This document shows, piece by piece, positions 47,562-58,100 of a stretch of DNA of 64,000 bases (positions are counted from its first letter, which is position 1; each line of letters starts with the position of its first letter). Under the pieces are notes generated by a model. That model worked only from the letters and a program-made list of their open reading frames with translations. It did not search any database and was not told the DNA's origin. Made by a program: the position numbers and the translations under genes. The DNA lies in contig OY829329.1 in the NCBI GenBank assembly GCA_963691655.1, positions 9,252,708-9,316,707 of the forward strand. Reading direction: 5' to 3'. This DNA comes from Toxonevra muliebris (taxonomy: Eukaryota > Arthropoda > Insecta > Diptera > Pallopteridae).

Positions 47562-47691
47562 AGGCGAATTCACAGACCGAGTGCCATTTCATATGAAGAT
47601 TTTCGCTCTCTTAAATTGAGAGCGTAAGAACTTCATATGAAAAAAAAAAACAACGAAAAGAGAGAAAGGCACTCGGTCGATGAATTCGCCG
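47562..47691 (+). mobile_element. MITE family A, best-preserved copy
   Basis: The 130-bp element runs AGGCGAATTCACAGACCGAG to CTCGGTCGATGAATTCGCCG, terminal inverted repeats of about 25 bp. It is flanked by GTA on both sides (47559-47561, and 47691-47693 if the final G is counted in the flank). The centre is a palindrome, CGCTCTC…GAGAGCG (47604-47624), between inverted CATATGAAG/CTTCATATG words, so the whole element folds on itself. It lies 1.35 kb upstream of the ferritin start codon. Confidence 0.88.
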
Positions 47692-48189
47692 TAATTGTTG
47701 ACATTTTTCGATTCAAGTTTAAGAAGAAGTTTGTTACTTTTATTAGTATATTTTTGTATGCAATATTGTTTTAATTTCATAAGATTGTGTTGGATTTTGA
47801 TTTTTTTTAATTAAGTAAACTAAATAAAGATTAATTATTTTTTTTAATAAATTTTTTTTTTTTTGTATTATAAAATAAAATTCTAAAAACGTTTGTTTTA
47901 CTACCAAAAAATGTGTTGTAATGCTAATTCAAATACACATTATCATCACTGCATATCGTCTAAAATGAGTACAAAGAAAGGACTTAATTTTCAGTCAAAT
48001 GAAAAAACAAAATCAAAAAAAAATTTTCGCTAAGAAAAAGAGATAAAAATGGAATGAAAACATTAATTCGGACGAGCGCTCTTTTCAACAACTCACACAT
48101 ACCCACAAACGAGTGAGTCAAACATTTGAAGAGTCTGTAGTAGAAGAAAAATGTTGATTTGTTTACACTCATTAGTTTTTGAAATGTAA

Positions 48190-48275
48190 TGCCTGGTTTT
48201 CACTATGTCGAGTTCAATCAAATTTGCCAGCAAGTTGTTGGTAAAGTTGGTTTTGTATCATATGAGCGACTGAGA
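48190..48275 (+). mobile_element. MITE family B, left-end copy
   Basis: Starts TGCCTGGTTTTCACTATG, one base from the left repeat at 47252, followed by TTCAATCAAATTTGCCAGCA, the inverse of the 47325 interior. The right end could not be located. The open frame 48189-48449 runs through this element and poly-A/T and is not a gene. Confidence 0.68.
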
Positions 48276-48988
48276 GAAAAAGAGATGGTAAAATTTTACT
48301 TTAAAGCAAAAGACTCACGAGTGCTGTTCAGAGCAAAAAAAAAAAAAGCCACTCATTTCAGTTTTTTTTTTTTTTTTTCACAATTTCCAGCACTTTTTTA
48401 TCCCCGAAATCGCAAAGCTTGCAGACCTGCTCTCAGTGAAATAATCTAAATTTCAACTACTTAAACATGAAAATATTTTATTAGAAAGCAAAAGAAAAGC
48501 TCACAAACTTTTATTTTAAATGCCTTGTTATGCAAACGGTCTCGATCACGTCATGGGTACGAGTTGTGGTTGCTTCAGTGTAAAATAAACGATTGAAAAA
48601 AAAGAACGAGAGAGAGAGAGAGAGTGAGAGAGTAAAATATGACCAGCATGAACACCAAATGATTTTGCATTCAATGCCGGGCAATTAAAGTTCTATTTAA
48701 ATGGAGAAACATATAAAGAATATTGTTATTTTGTAAACGGAATTCAAACGAGTTACAACAACTCGAATTTGTAGCGAGTGCGAAAAAAAAAGAAAAAGAA
48801 ATATCAAGGTACAAGGACATTTTATATCCTGAAAAAAAATTATGAAAAATAGATAAACTGTGGAAAAAATACTTAAATTAAAACGCAATTTATGCGTCTT
48901 ATTAAAAAATTCATAAAAACCTAAAATTACAAATACAAAAAATATTCAAGTGAAAACTACAAATAGAAAATTTGCTTTGATTTTGCAG

Positions 48989-49036
48989 AACACACACACA
49001 CACACACATACAAACAAACACCGAACAAAGTGAAAT
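48989..49036 (+). promoter_or_regulatory. Probable ferritin 5' UTR exon start (splice acceptor) with CA repeat
   Basis: TTTGCTTTGATTTTGCAG ends at 48988 and has the pyrimidine-rich-plus-AG form of a 3' splice site. It is followed by AACACACACACACACACA and then the ferritin ATG at 49037. This suggests a non-coding first exon further upstream, which could not be located. Alternatively the transcript starts near here without a UTR intron. No iron-responsive-element hairpin (CAGTGN loop on a paired stem) is visible in this leader. Confidence 0.4.
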
Positions 49037-49867
49037 ATGAAGTTTTTGACTGCAGTCACTTTATTTACTGGCATTTTCGCCATTACACAAGCCTCGTCTC
49101 AGGATATGTGTTTTCACGAAACCGTGTATGGTTGCTCTAGGAGTGGTCAGTACAAAAATTAAACAATTTACATCTAGCTCGTTTTTATTGTTGGTTTCAT
49201 ATCACAACTACCTGCAACATCAAACTCAAACTCATTCACTTTTCACTTCTTCCTTACCAAAAATTTCTCAATCAAATTTCATTTTGTTCAAGCAGATTTC
49301 GGTTCCGTTATTTGTAACTCACGCTTTGGCGGTATTACCAATGTCGAGCCTAGCGTTCAATCGTTCATCAATCAGAAATTGAGTAAAATATACCAATATC
49401 TCTTGATGGGGACCTTCTTCGATTCCTACCAAAAGAATCGTCCCGGCTTTCATAAACTCTATCAAGAACTCTCAGATCGTTCGTTCGATGAAACCATCCA
49501 TTTGATCAAGCAAATCACAATGCGCGGTGGAAGAGTGGATTTCCGCGGAATTGGTGAAAAAACCCAATTCACAGATTCGCCGCAACTGGAAGTCGATGAA
49601 TTGCAGTCACTTGCCATCGCTTTGGACAGCGAGAAGACATTGGCAGATGCTGCCATACACGTACACTACGAATCCACTCACCGCAGACCCTACGATCCTG
49701 AAATGGCTCATTATATTGAAGAAGTTGTTTTGAAACCACAAGCTGAAACCATACGCAAGGTAACGGGCTATGTCAACGATTTGTCAAAGATGATGCACCA
49801 GGACGATCCATCGTTGTCACTGCACTTGTTCGATGAATATTTGGAGAAGCAATACTCTCTGATCTGA
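49037..49867 (+). CDS. Fer2LCH: Secreted ferritin light-chain homologue (two exons: 49037-49145, 49296-49867)
   Basis: Light (L/G-type) subunit of the 24-mer insect ferritin, which stores iron in the secretory pathway and haemolymph. Exon 1 encodes residues 1-36 plus one base; the split codon gives Asp37. Total 226 residues, against about 227 for Drosophila Fer2LCH from memory. Residues 1 to about 19-22 are a signal peptide (MKFLTAVTLFTGIFAITQA). Cys25, Cys33 and Cys43 are the N-terminal cysteines of secreted insect ferritins. The four-helix bundle begins near residue 60. YQYLLMGTFFDSYQKNRPGF (69-88) and LSDRSFDETIHLIKQITMRG (95-114) are helix A/B signatures. Where heavy chains have the ferroxidase Glu-Glu-x-x-His, this protein has Asp-Arg-Ser-Phe-Asp, so it should be non-catalytic. 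The C-terminus FDEYLEKQYSLI matches the family. ATG 49037 is chosen because it supplies the signal peptide in frame. The coding part is clearly more GC-rich than its flanks and has no breaks. Confidence 0.95.
49146..49295 (+). other. Ferritin intron 1 (150 bp)
   Basis: Donor GTCAGT at 49146 and acceptor TTCAAGCAG ending at 49295. The intron interrupts codon 37 after its first base (phase 1). A nearby GTACAA at 49150 would shift the frame and is rejected. The intron is AT-rich and contains in-frame stops, so retention would truncate the protein just after the signal peptide and first cysteines. Confidence 0.85.
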
Positions 49868-50047
49868 TGCTGGATTTTACATTCTTTCTATTTTTTTTTT
49901 GTAATTTTATTTTCATATTCAAAACATAAAAAGTTTACTTTATTTTGTTCAATCACATAATTATCATAAATTCAATTGAATTAATACTTTATTTCTTGCT
50001 TGAATTGTAAAAATCGCAAATGAATTAAACAACAACAAAATATTATA

Positions 50048-50057
50048 AATAAATAAA
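50048..50057 (+). terminator. Overlapping poly(A) signals of ferritin
   Basis: AATAAATAAA provides two overlapping AATAAA hexamers about 180 bp after the stop codon at 49865-49867. This gives a 3' UTR of roughly 200 bp. The next sequence is a CT tract and then the 20-bp satellite, so the transcript should end before the satellite. Confidence 0.7.
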
Positions 50058-50246
50058 TATTTGAGCATTGGCAACGCAAAACAGAAATACTCTCTTTTAT
50101 TTTTCATCTCTCTCTCTCTCTCTCTGGACTCTCCTGTGGCTCTCTTCTTGTTGTCGTTCTCTTCTAGTGTATTCGACTGCTGCCATTCAGTGATAGGAAA
50201 GTAGGTACAATTGCACTTTTTTGCGCCTTTTTCAAACTAGAAGGAA

Positions 50247-52350
50247 CATTAAGTATAATTGGTACATTTTAGGTACAATTGGTACATTTTAGATACAATT
50301 GGTACATTATAAGTACAATTGGTACATTTTAGCCTAAAATTTTTAGGTACAATTGGTACATTTTAGGTGCAATTGGTACATTTTAGGTACAATTGGTACA
50401 CTTTAGCCTAAAATTTTTAAGTACACTTGGTACATTTTAGGTGCAATTGGTACATTTTAGGTGCAATTGGTACATTTTAGATACAATTGGTACATTTTAG
50501 GTACAATTGGTACATTTTAGGTACAATTGGTACATTTTAGCCTAAAATGTTTAGGCACACTTGATAAATTTTGGGTGCAATTGGTAAATTTTAGGTACAA
50601 TTGATACATTTTAGCCAACAATTTTTAGGTACACTTGGTACATTTTAGGTGCAATTGGTACATTTTAGATACAATTGGTACATTTTAAGTATAATTGGTA
50701 CATTTTAGGTACAATTGGTACATTTTAGTTACAATTGGTACATTTTAGCCTAAAATTTTTAGGTACACTTGGTACATTTTAGGTGCAATTGGTACATTTT
50801 AGGTACAATTGGTACACTTTAGCCTAAAATTTTTAAGTACACTTGGTACATTTTAGGTGCAATTGGTACATTTTAGGTACAATTGGTACATTTTAGGTGC
50901 AATTGGTACATTTTAGGTGCAATTGGTACATTTTAGGTACAATTGGTACATTTTACGTACAATTGGTACATTTTAGCCAACAATTTTTAGGTACACTTGG
51001 TACATTTTAGGTGCAATTGGTAAAATTTAGGTACAATTGGTACATTTTAGCCAACAATTTTTAGGTACACTTGGTACATATTAGGTGCAATCGGTACATT
51101 TTAGGTACAATTGGTACATTTTAGTTACAATTGGTACATTTTAGGTACAATTGGTACATTTTAGCCTAAAATTTTTAGGCACACTTGATACATTTTGGGT
51201 GCAATTGGTAAAATTTAGGTACAATTGGTACATTTTAGCCAACAATTTTTAGGTACACTTGGTACATATTAGGTGCAATCGGTACATTTTAGGTGCAATT
51301 GGTACATTTTAGATACAATTGGTACATTTTAGGTACAATTGGTACATTTTAGGTACAATTGGTACATTTTAGCCTAAAATTTTTAGGCACACTTGATACA
51401 TTTTGGGTGCAATTGGTAAAATTTAGGTACAATTGGTACATTTTAGCCAACAATTTTTAGGTACACTTGGTACATTTTAGGTGCAATTGGTACATTTTAG
51501 ATACAATTGGTACATTTTAAGTATAATTGGTACATTTTAGGTACAATTGGTACATTTTAAATACAATTGGTACATTATAAGTGCAATTGGTACATTTTAG
51601 CCTAAAATTTTTAGGTACAATTGGTACATTTTAGGTGCAATTGGTACATTTTAGGTACAATTGGTACATTTTAGGTACAATTGGTATATTTTAGCCTAAA
51701 ATTTTTAGGTACACTTGGTACATTTTAGGTGCAATTGGTACATTTTAGATACAATTGGTACATTTTAGCCTAAAATTTTTAGGTACACTTGGTACATTTT
51801 AGGTGCAATTGGTACATTTTAGGTACAATTGGTATATTTTAGCCTAAAATTTTTAGGTACACTTGGTACATTTTAGGTGCAATTGGTACATTTTAGGTAC
51901 AATTGGTACACTTTAGCCTAAAATTTTTAAGTACACTTGGTACATTTTAGGTGCAATTGGTACATTTTAGGTGCAATTGGTACATTTTAGATACAATTGG
52001 TACATTTTAGGTACAATTGGTACATTTTAGCCTAAAATTTTTAGGCACACTTGATAAATTTTGGGTGCAATTGGTAAATTTTAGGTACAATTGATACATT
52101 TTAGCCAACAATTTTTAGGTACACTTGGTACATTTTAGGTGCAATTGGTACATTTTAGATACAATTGGTACATTTTAAGTATAATTGGTACATTTTAGGT
52201 ACAATTGGTACATTTTAGTTACAATTGGTACATTTTAGCCTAAAATTTTTAGGTACACTTGGTACATTTTAGGTGCAATTGGTACATTTTAGGTACAATG
52301 TATTAAATGTATATTTTCGGTACAATCGGTACATTTTAGGTACAATTTGT
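50247..52350 (+). repeat. 2.1-kb satellite, 20-bp unit GTACAATTGGTACATTTTAG
   Basis: About 100 copies of GTACAATTGGTACATTTTAG, with GTGCAATTGG and GTACACTTGG variants. At intervals the palindrome CCTAAAATTTTTAGG (7-bp arms, one-base centre) or CCAACAATTTTTAGG marks higher-order unit boundaries. A block of about 280 bp at 50530-50809 recurs nearly unchanged at 52020-52298, exactly 1,490 bp downstream. The array begins about 190 bp after the ferritin poly(A) signals. Period and core match the array at 481-1420. Confidence 0.95.
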
Positions 52351-53594
52351 CATTGGCCAAAAAAATGTTAAAAATAAATTACCAAAAAAAAAAAAAAAAT
52401 ATTTTGTAATAAATACCTACTTAAATTTAACTTGCCAAAGTATTGAATTGGTTAATTTCAAAGCTGACAACTCTGTTATTGCTGTTTATAAAGAGAAACA
52501 TGAAACAAAAAGAATTTTCCAAAGGAGGTTAACAAAAAAAAAATCTGAGAACTGCACCATTGAAAAGAGTGTGAAATTTTTCATAAGGTTCAATAAAACG
52601 GAACAAATTTTTTACTCATTTAGATGAACACAAAGGGAAAACCAACTTTCAGCACGGAATTGTAAAATTTCAAATAAAAAGAATGCATGGAAACATATAA
52701 CTTTATAATTTTATCGCACGTTTCCGCTTGGTTCTTTATTTGCAGCACGTCACTCTTACAAATAATTTTCTTTATCAGTTGTGGCGCTGCATATAGAAAT
52801 TTTGATAAATTCAAGTTGTGATCGGTCATGATCAACATCACGCAAATATTTATAAAGAGTAGCATATTTAAATGAAGATTTAAATATATATTAAAAAGCA
52901 TGTTCAACATCAAGGAATTAATTAAATACTTTTGATTGTGAAAACATTGATTTTTTCTGGATTAATTTTCAATGAAAATGTTAGTTCATGAATTACTTTA
53001 TAATAAAATAAATACTTTTTTTATTATTAACTTTGTTGTTGTTACTCATATTTCGAAAAGAATTTACAGCCATTGCACACTGCACTTAATACATTTTTAA
53101 CATTTCAAATTGCAATCTTTATTCTTTTTTCCATGAAGGGGAAATGCATTCCTTAGTAGCAATACAAGCGGATACATAAACATTCCGCAACTATTTCGAT
53201 AAACAATGAATCAAATGCGGAAAACCCAAAGATTTTTATGACGTGTCAATAAAAATTAAATGTGTAATGGGATACGATGTAAAAGTGAAGCTTTATAGAG
53301 CAAATGCGTGTTTTTTTTATTTTTTTTTTTAATTTTAATGCAAGCCTTTGATAAATTTAGATTAGAGGAAAGTTCGCTTTGAATTATTAGAAATTAAAAA
53401 CAAAATATGTAACTATACCTACAAAATTTGAATTCGTACATATAATTAAAAATATTTTGAATTTAGAGAAATGATACCTAAAATATATAAAAATCTGTTA
53501 AATACAGTATTTTGTTGTTGTTTTTTTTTCGAGCTCACTCTTCTGAAATTCTGTTAGTTCTTTTTAAGAGCATCACAGAGTACATAAACAGAGA
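52351..53594. other. Non-coding spacer
   Basis: AT-rich with a poly-A at 52384-52399 and poly-T at 53310-53330. The minus frame 52620-52913 (97 codons) has no recognisable features. Nothing is called. Confidence 0.45.
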
Positions 53595-55110
53595 GTGAGA
53601 GAGCGAATCATATTTTTGGATCTTTGAATTTTCAATCCAGATCACGAACGAATGAGTGATTTTAAACTCACGAATACTCAAGCTCACCACGGAATTTTTA
53701 AATTTACGTACGCTCATGGTGAGCCTTTAATTTCTGCTCCCGATCACGGGCTAAAATTTGCGATTCATGCATGAATACTCACGAAAAAAAATCAAACAAA
53801 AAAAGATTTTTATTTTAAAAACCAACTTATTTTATATTTAAAAAAAAAAAAATTACCGTGAGTCACGGAAAAATTTAATTTACTCACGATAAAACTTCAC
53901 TCACGACATTCTCTTGATTTTATCTAAAAAATCACTCACTTTTCTTTCGTGACTTGATGAAAATCACGGCGCGCTTCCATACCTATTTTAATAAAACCAA
54001 AACTTTTGAATTGTGTGGATGCTTTTAAAATAAGTGAAAAATGTTGAGTGCTAATTTCATTTCGTAAACTATTCTCTTTGGGTTCAACCGCGAACGAATC
54101 ATATTTTTGGATCTTTGAATTTTCAATCCAGATCACGAACGAATGAGTGATTTTAAACTCATGAATACTCAAGCTCACCACGGAACTTTTCAATTTACGT
54201 ACGCTCATGGTGAGCCTTTAATTTCTGCTCCCGATCACGGGCTAAAATTTGCGAAAAAAAATCAAACAAAAAAAGATTTTTATTTTAAAAACCAACTTAT
54301 TTTATATTTAAAAAAAAAAAAAATTACCGTGAGTCACGGAAAAATTTAATTTACTCACGATAAAACTTCACTCACACTCACGACATTCTCTTGATTTTAT
54401 CTAAAAAATCACTCACTTTTCTTCGTGACTTGACAAAAATCACGGCGGTCTTCCATACCTATATGAATAAAACCAAAACTTTTGAATTGTGTGGATGCTT
54501 TTAAAAGAAGTAAAAAATGTTGAGTGCTAATTTCATTTCGTAAACTATTCTTTTTGGGTTCAATCGCGAGCGAATCATATTTTTGGATCTTTGAATTTTC
54601 AATCCAGATCACGAACGAATGAGTGATTTTAAACTCACAAATACTCAAGCTCACCACGGAATTTTTCAATTTACGTACGCAATTTCCACTCCCGATCACG
54701 GGCTAAAATTTGCGATTCACGCACGAAACTCACGAAAAAAAATCACACAAAAAAAGATTTTTATTTTAAAAACAAACTTGTTTCATATTTGAAAAAAAAA
54801 AATTACCGTGAGTCACGGAAAAATGGAATTCACGCACGATAAAATCTCACATTCACAAAATTCTTGTGATTTTATCTAAAAAAAATCACTCACTCTCACG
54901 TGTGAATTTTCCATGACTTGACTAAAATCACGGCGCGCTTCCATATCTATAATAATAAAACCAAAATTTTTGAATTATGTGGATGCATTTAAAAGAAGTA
55001 AAAAATGTTGAGTGCTAATTTCATTTCATAAACTATTCTTTTTGGATTAAATCGCGAACGAATCATATTTTTGGATCTTTGAATTTTTAATCCAGTTCAC
55101 GAAACAAAAA
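53595..55110 (+). repeat. ~480-bp satellite, about three copies, TCACG-rich
   Basis: AATGAGTGATTTTAAACTCA falls at 53651, 54142 and 54618 (spacings 491 and 476). Each unit is dense in TCACG/CGTGA words (ACTCACGA, GATCACGAACG, GATCACGGGC). Each also has one palindrome CCGTGAGTCACGG at 53856, 54327 and 54806, containing TGAGTCA. Copies differ mainly by a deletion around the GATTCATGCATGAATACTC segment. The similar minus-strand open frames at 53535, 53936 and 54409 are one repeat unit read three times and are broken differently. Confidence 0.9.
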
Positions 55111-58100
55111 ATTAAATTCGCGAATCAAAAAAATTTAATTTGAAATAATGAATCACAAACGAACGAATCAAAGGAAATGATTCTTCTTACCTTTCTTGGT
55201 GTGTTCATGAGCCCAGCAGGTTATGGGGGTGAATTAGTTTTATTTTTTAGTAATTTAACTAAAAATAAAATTAACTCACCTGCACATTTCTAAAAAATAA
55301 CATTTTGTTTGATTTAGTAATTTTTTTTGCAACCCTGTGCCCAACTCTTTCTCTCTCTCCTTTAACTCTCCACTGAGACAGTTGGCAACGCATGAACTGT
55401 CATCCGCCATTATCTTGCATTTTTCAAGCAGCGCAGTCTGCATATTTATTTTTCTTTTAAGTTTTGTTAATTTAAAGTGAAGTTGCTGCAGTTTTTTTTG
55501 CAATAAAATTTATAAAACAACGACGGAAGTGAAGGTGACAAATTGATTATAATAAAATAGTGCAGAGATTTTTAATTGTATCGAATTTTTGATGGCATTA
55601 ATGGCAGCTGGCAGCTGGCAGATTTTCTGTTTTAGCTATTGAAAAGTAAATCACATTTAATTCTTGAACTTGAAAAAAAAGTTATCTAATTAAATTTTCA
55701 CATCATTATCATAAATATCTATTCTGGTATTTTCTATAAACATTTCTTTTTGTCTCCAACAAACTTATCAATCAAAAAAGTGTTGAAAAACAAAAAAAAA
55801 AAAAAAAACAATTCCGAAATGCTCTTTCATTTGTAATAATTTTTCAAATATTTATTTTCAATTGAAAGCCCCAGCTACCATGAAGCGCTACAAAATCATT
55901 TAAAAAAAAAAACAAAAAAAAACTGATGAAAAATTACCAAAGCATACAGAAGAAAATATTTACCATTATAAAAACTGCGAAAAAGCAACGAGTGAACGTG
56001 AATAGAAGCAAAGAAAAGGACATTAGCAAATGAAAGCTTTGCCAAGGAAAACACTTTCCACATTCACATATTTTTTTTGTTTTTCTTTACTTTTTCTTTT
56101 TCGAAAATTGATGGAAAGCGATAAAAAATCACATTGGCTTTACAATAATGATAATCGCCTAAAATAAATGGTGATGATGAAGCTGCTGCTGCTGCTGCTG
56201 CTGCCGCTGCTGCTGATGATGATGATAAAAGGAGCCACCAGCCAGCTATTGAAAATAGGAGCAGTAGAAGGAAAAAAGAAAGAAGACAATGAATAAATGA
56301 AAAAGGCAATGAACAATCAATTTTTTTTTTTTTTGGTTTTCTTGCCACCTAAAGCAAAGCAACAGTATGGAAAAAGCTAAAGTATAACTAGCTAGAAGGA
56401 AAACAACTTCACACACATATAGCGAAAGGATACAACCAACGAACTCATGACTGTATTGTTGTATTCTTGTTGCGCGCACTTTGTGTGTTTCTTGCTTGCT
56501 TGCACTTTACAATCATAATATTTATCATAGTTTTCCATCTTCAATTGTGGTTGACTTGTGACTGTGTTCATAATTTTTTTTTGTTTTTTTTTTGCAGTGA
56601 TTTTTCTATGTAGTCATTCAACGCCTTGAATGTTGATACAACAATAATGTTTCCTCCCCTCCCACCCCCCTCAGCTTGGTTGAAAGATAAATCAACAATT
56701 TTTGCAACAATTTTTGCGTAGCAATGAATGTTCCTTTTTTTTATGGCCTCTGTGCTTTTGCGTTTTTGTTTTGATTTTTTTTTTTTTTTTTTGAAAACTA
56801 AAATTTACATAAATTATTTAGCAATTGTTTTGCCATTTTTGTGTGAGAATGAATGGCCATAGCGTTGCAGCAGCAGGAGAATATGAATTTTGATTTGATT
56901 AATTTTACAGTTACTTGCCTTGATACGCTTCGTTTTATATATCCTTTGTATCCTTTTCTTGGTTTATTTTTTTTTGTTCGTTCTTCTAGCTTTAACAGAA
57001 ATGCTTCCTTCCTTTTTCAGTTTACAATTTAATGTAGCATTTAAACCTTTTTTTGTCTCCTTTCTCTTTCACGCCTCTCATGAAAACTGCGTAATTAAAT
57101 ATTTATGAGTTTTTTTTTTGTTTTTGGTTGTGCTTAATTTTGAAAACATGAGAAAATTTTATATTCTGCAAACATTGCTTTTTGAGTTTTTGGCCTTCTT
57201 TCTTGTTTTTTTTCTTTTTTTTTTTGTTACTTTTTGTTTTTCTTGTACTGTTTTTTTTTTTTTGGCAGCTTTTCATGTTTAATGACCTTTGAGAATACCT
57301 TTGAATGTTTATGTACATAGCTTGAGTATGAGGAGTATATAATACGTGTTTTTTATTGCTGCCATAAAGAATTGCTAATTTGTTTAGTATTTGAGTGTCT
57401 GAGTGGTGAGCGTGATGCTGACTTTGGTGCCTTGACCTTTTGCAAAGTTTAGATCCAAGGTTTTGTGTTGTCTTACTGCATATGCAGCATATATTTTCCT
57501 TTAGCCGAATTTATCACATTATAAAAAATATACGTGATAAGGTCATAAAAGTTTATGCATAGTTGCCTCTGCAATCATTTTGTAATCGATTAACTTTTTA
57601 AGATTTTTTAATTTAATTTAACTAATAAAGAATATTTGTAAATCGGATAAACAAGAAAAGTAATTTCAAAAAAGTATTTAAATGTTGCTACTCTTTAAAA
57701 GTCTGTATACAAATTAAAGCAAAAATTGTTAGGAATTATGAATATGGAGATAAAATAATAACATTATCTTTTTTTTCTAATTTGCACTCCACGCCAACCA
57801 ATTTCCTAACCGCACTTTTGACTGCATGTTTAATCTCACCCTTGTATTTTAGAAATTCCATATAAATAATTGCTTTTCAAAGCTCTGCATTAATATTATT
57901 TCATCTGGTAACACTGTTTATATGTATATGTATATATAAGAGATATGCAACGAATCAGCGGCTTTACTCACTCATGCAAAAAAAAAATGCATGTATATAT
58001 TTAGCGATAAGCAAACAACAACTACTCTTACCACTACTCTTACAAGAGAGAATAACACATCATCGATCCCGTTATGAGCAAGAGTATATCATTGAGTGAC

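Noticed and set aside
50188..50193. CAGTGA loop resembling an iron-responsive element downstream of ferritin
   Set aside because: The five bases on either side (CCATT and TAGGA) do not pair, and the site lies beyond the poly(A) signals.
50247..52350. Regular short repeats suggesting a CRISPR array
   Set aside because: Units are contiguous 20-mers without unique spacers, in a eukaryotic genome next to an intron-containing gene.
53535..54699. Three homologous minus-strand frames starting MSVRK or similar
   Set aside because: They are one frame of the 480-bp satellite seen in each unit, with different ends in each copy and no conserved start or stop.
55325..55400. hAT-like ends (GCAACCCTG and GTTGGCAACGC) near 55330 and 55380
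   Set aside because: Ends are not paired in the correct orientation, and no 8-bp duplication was found.
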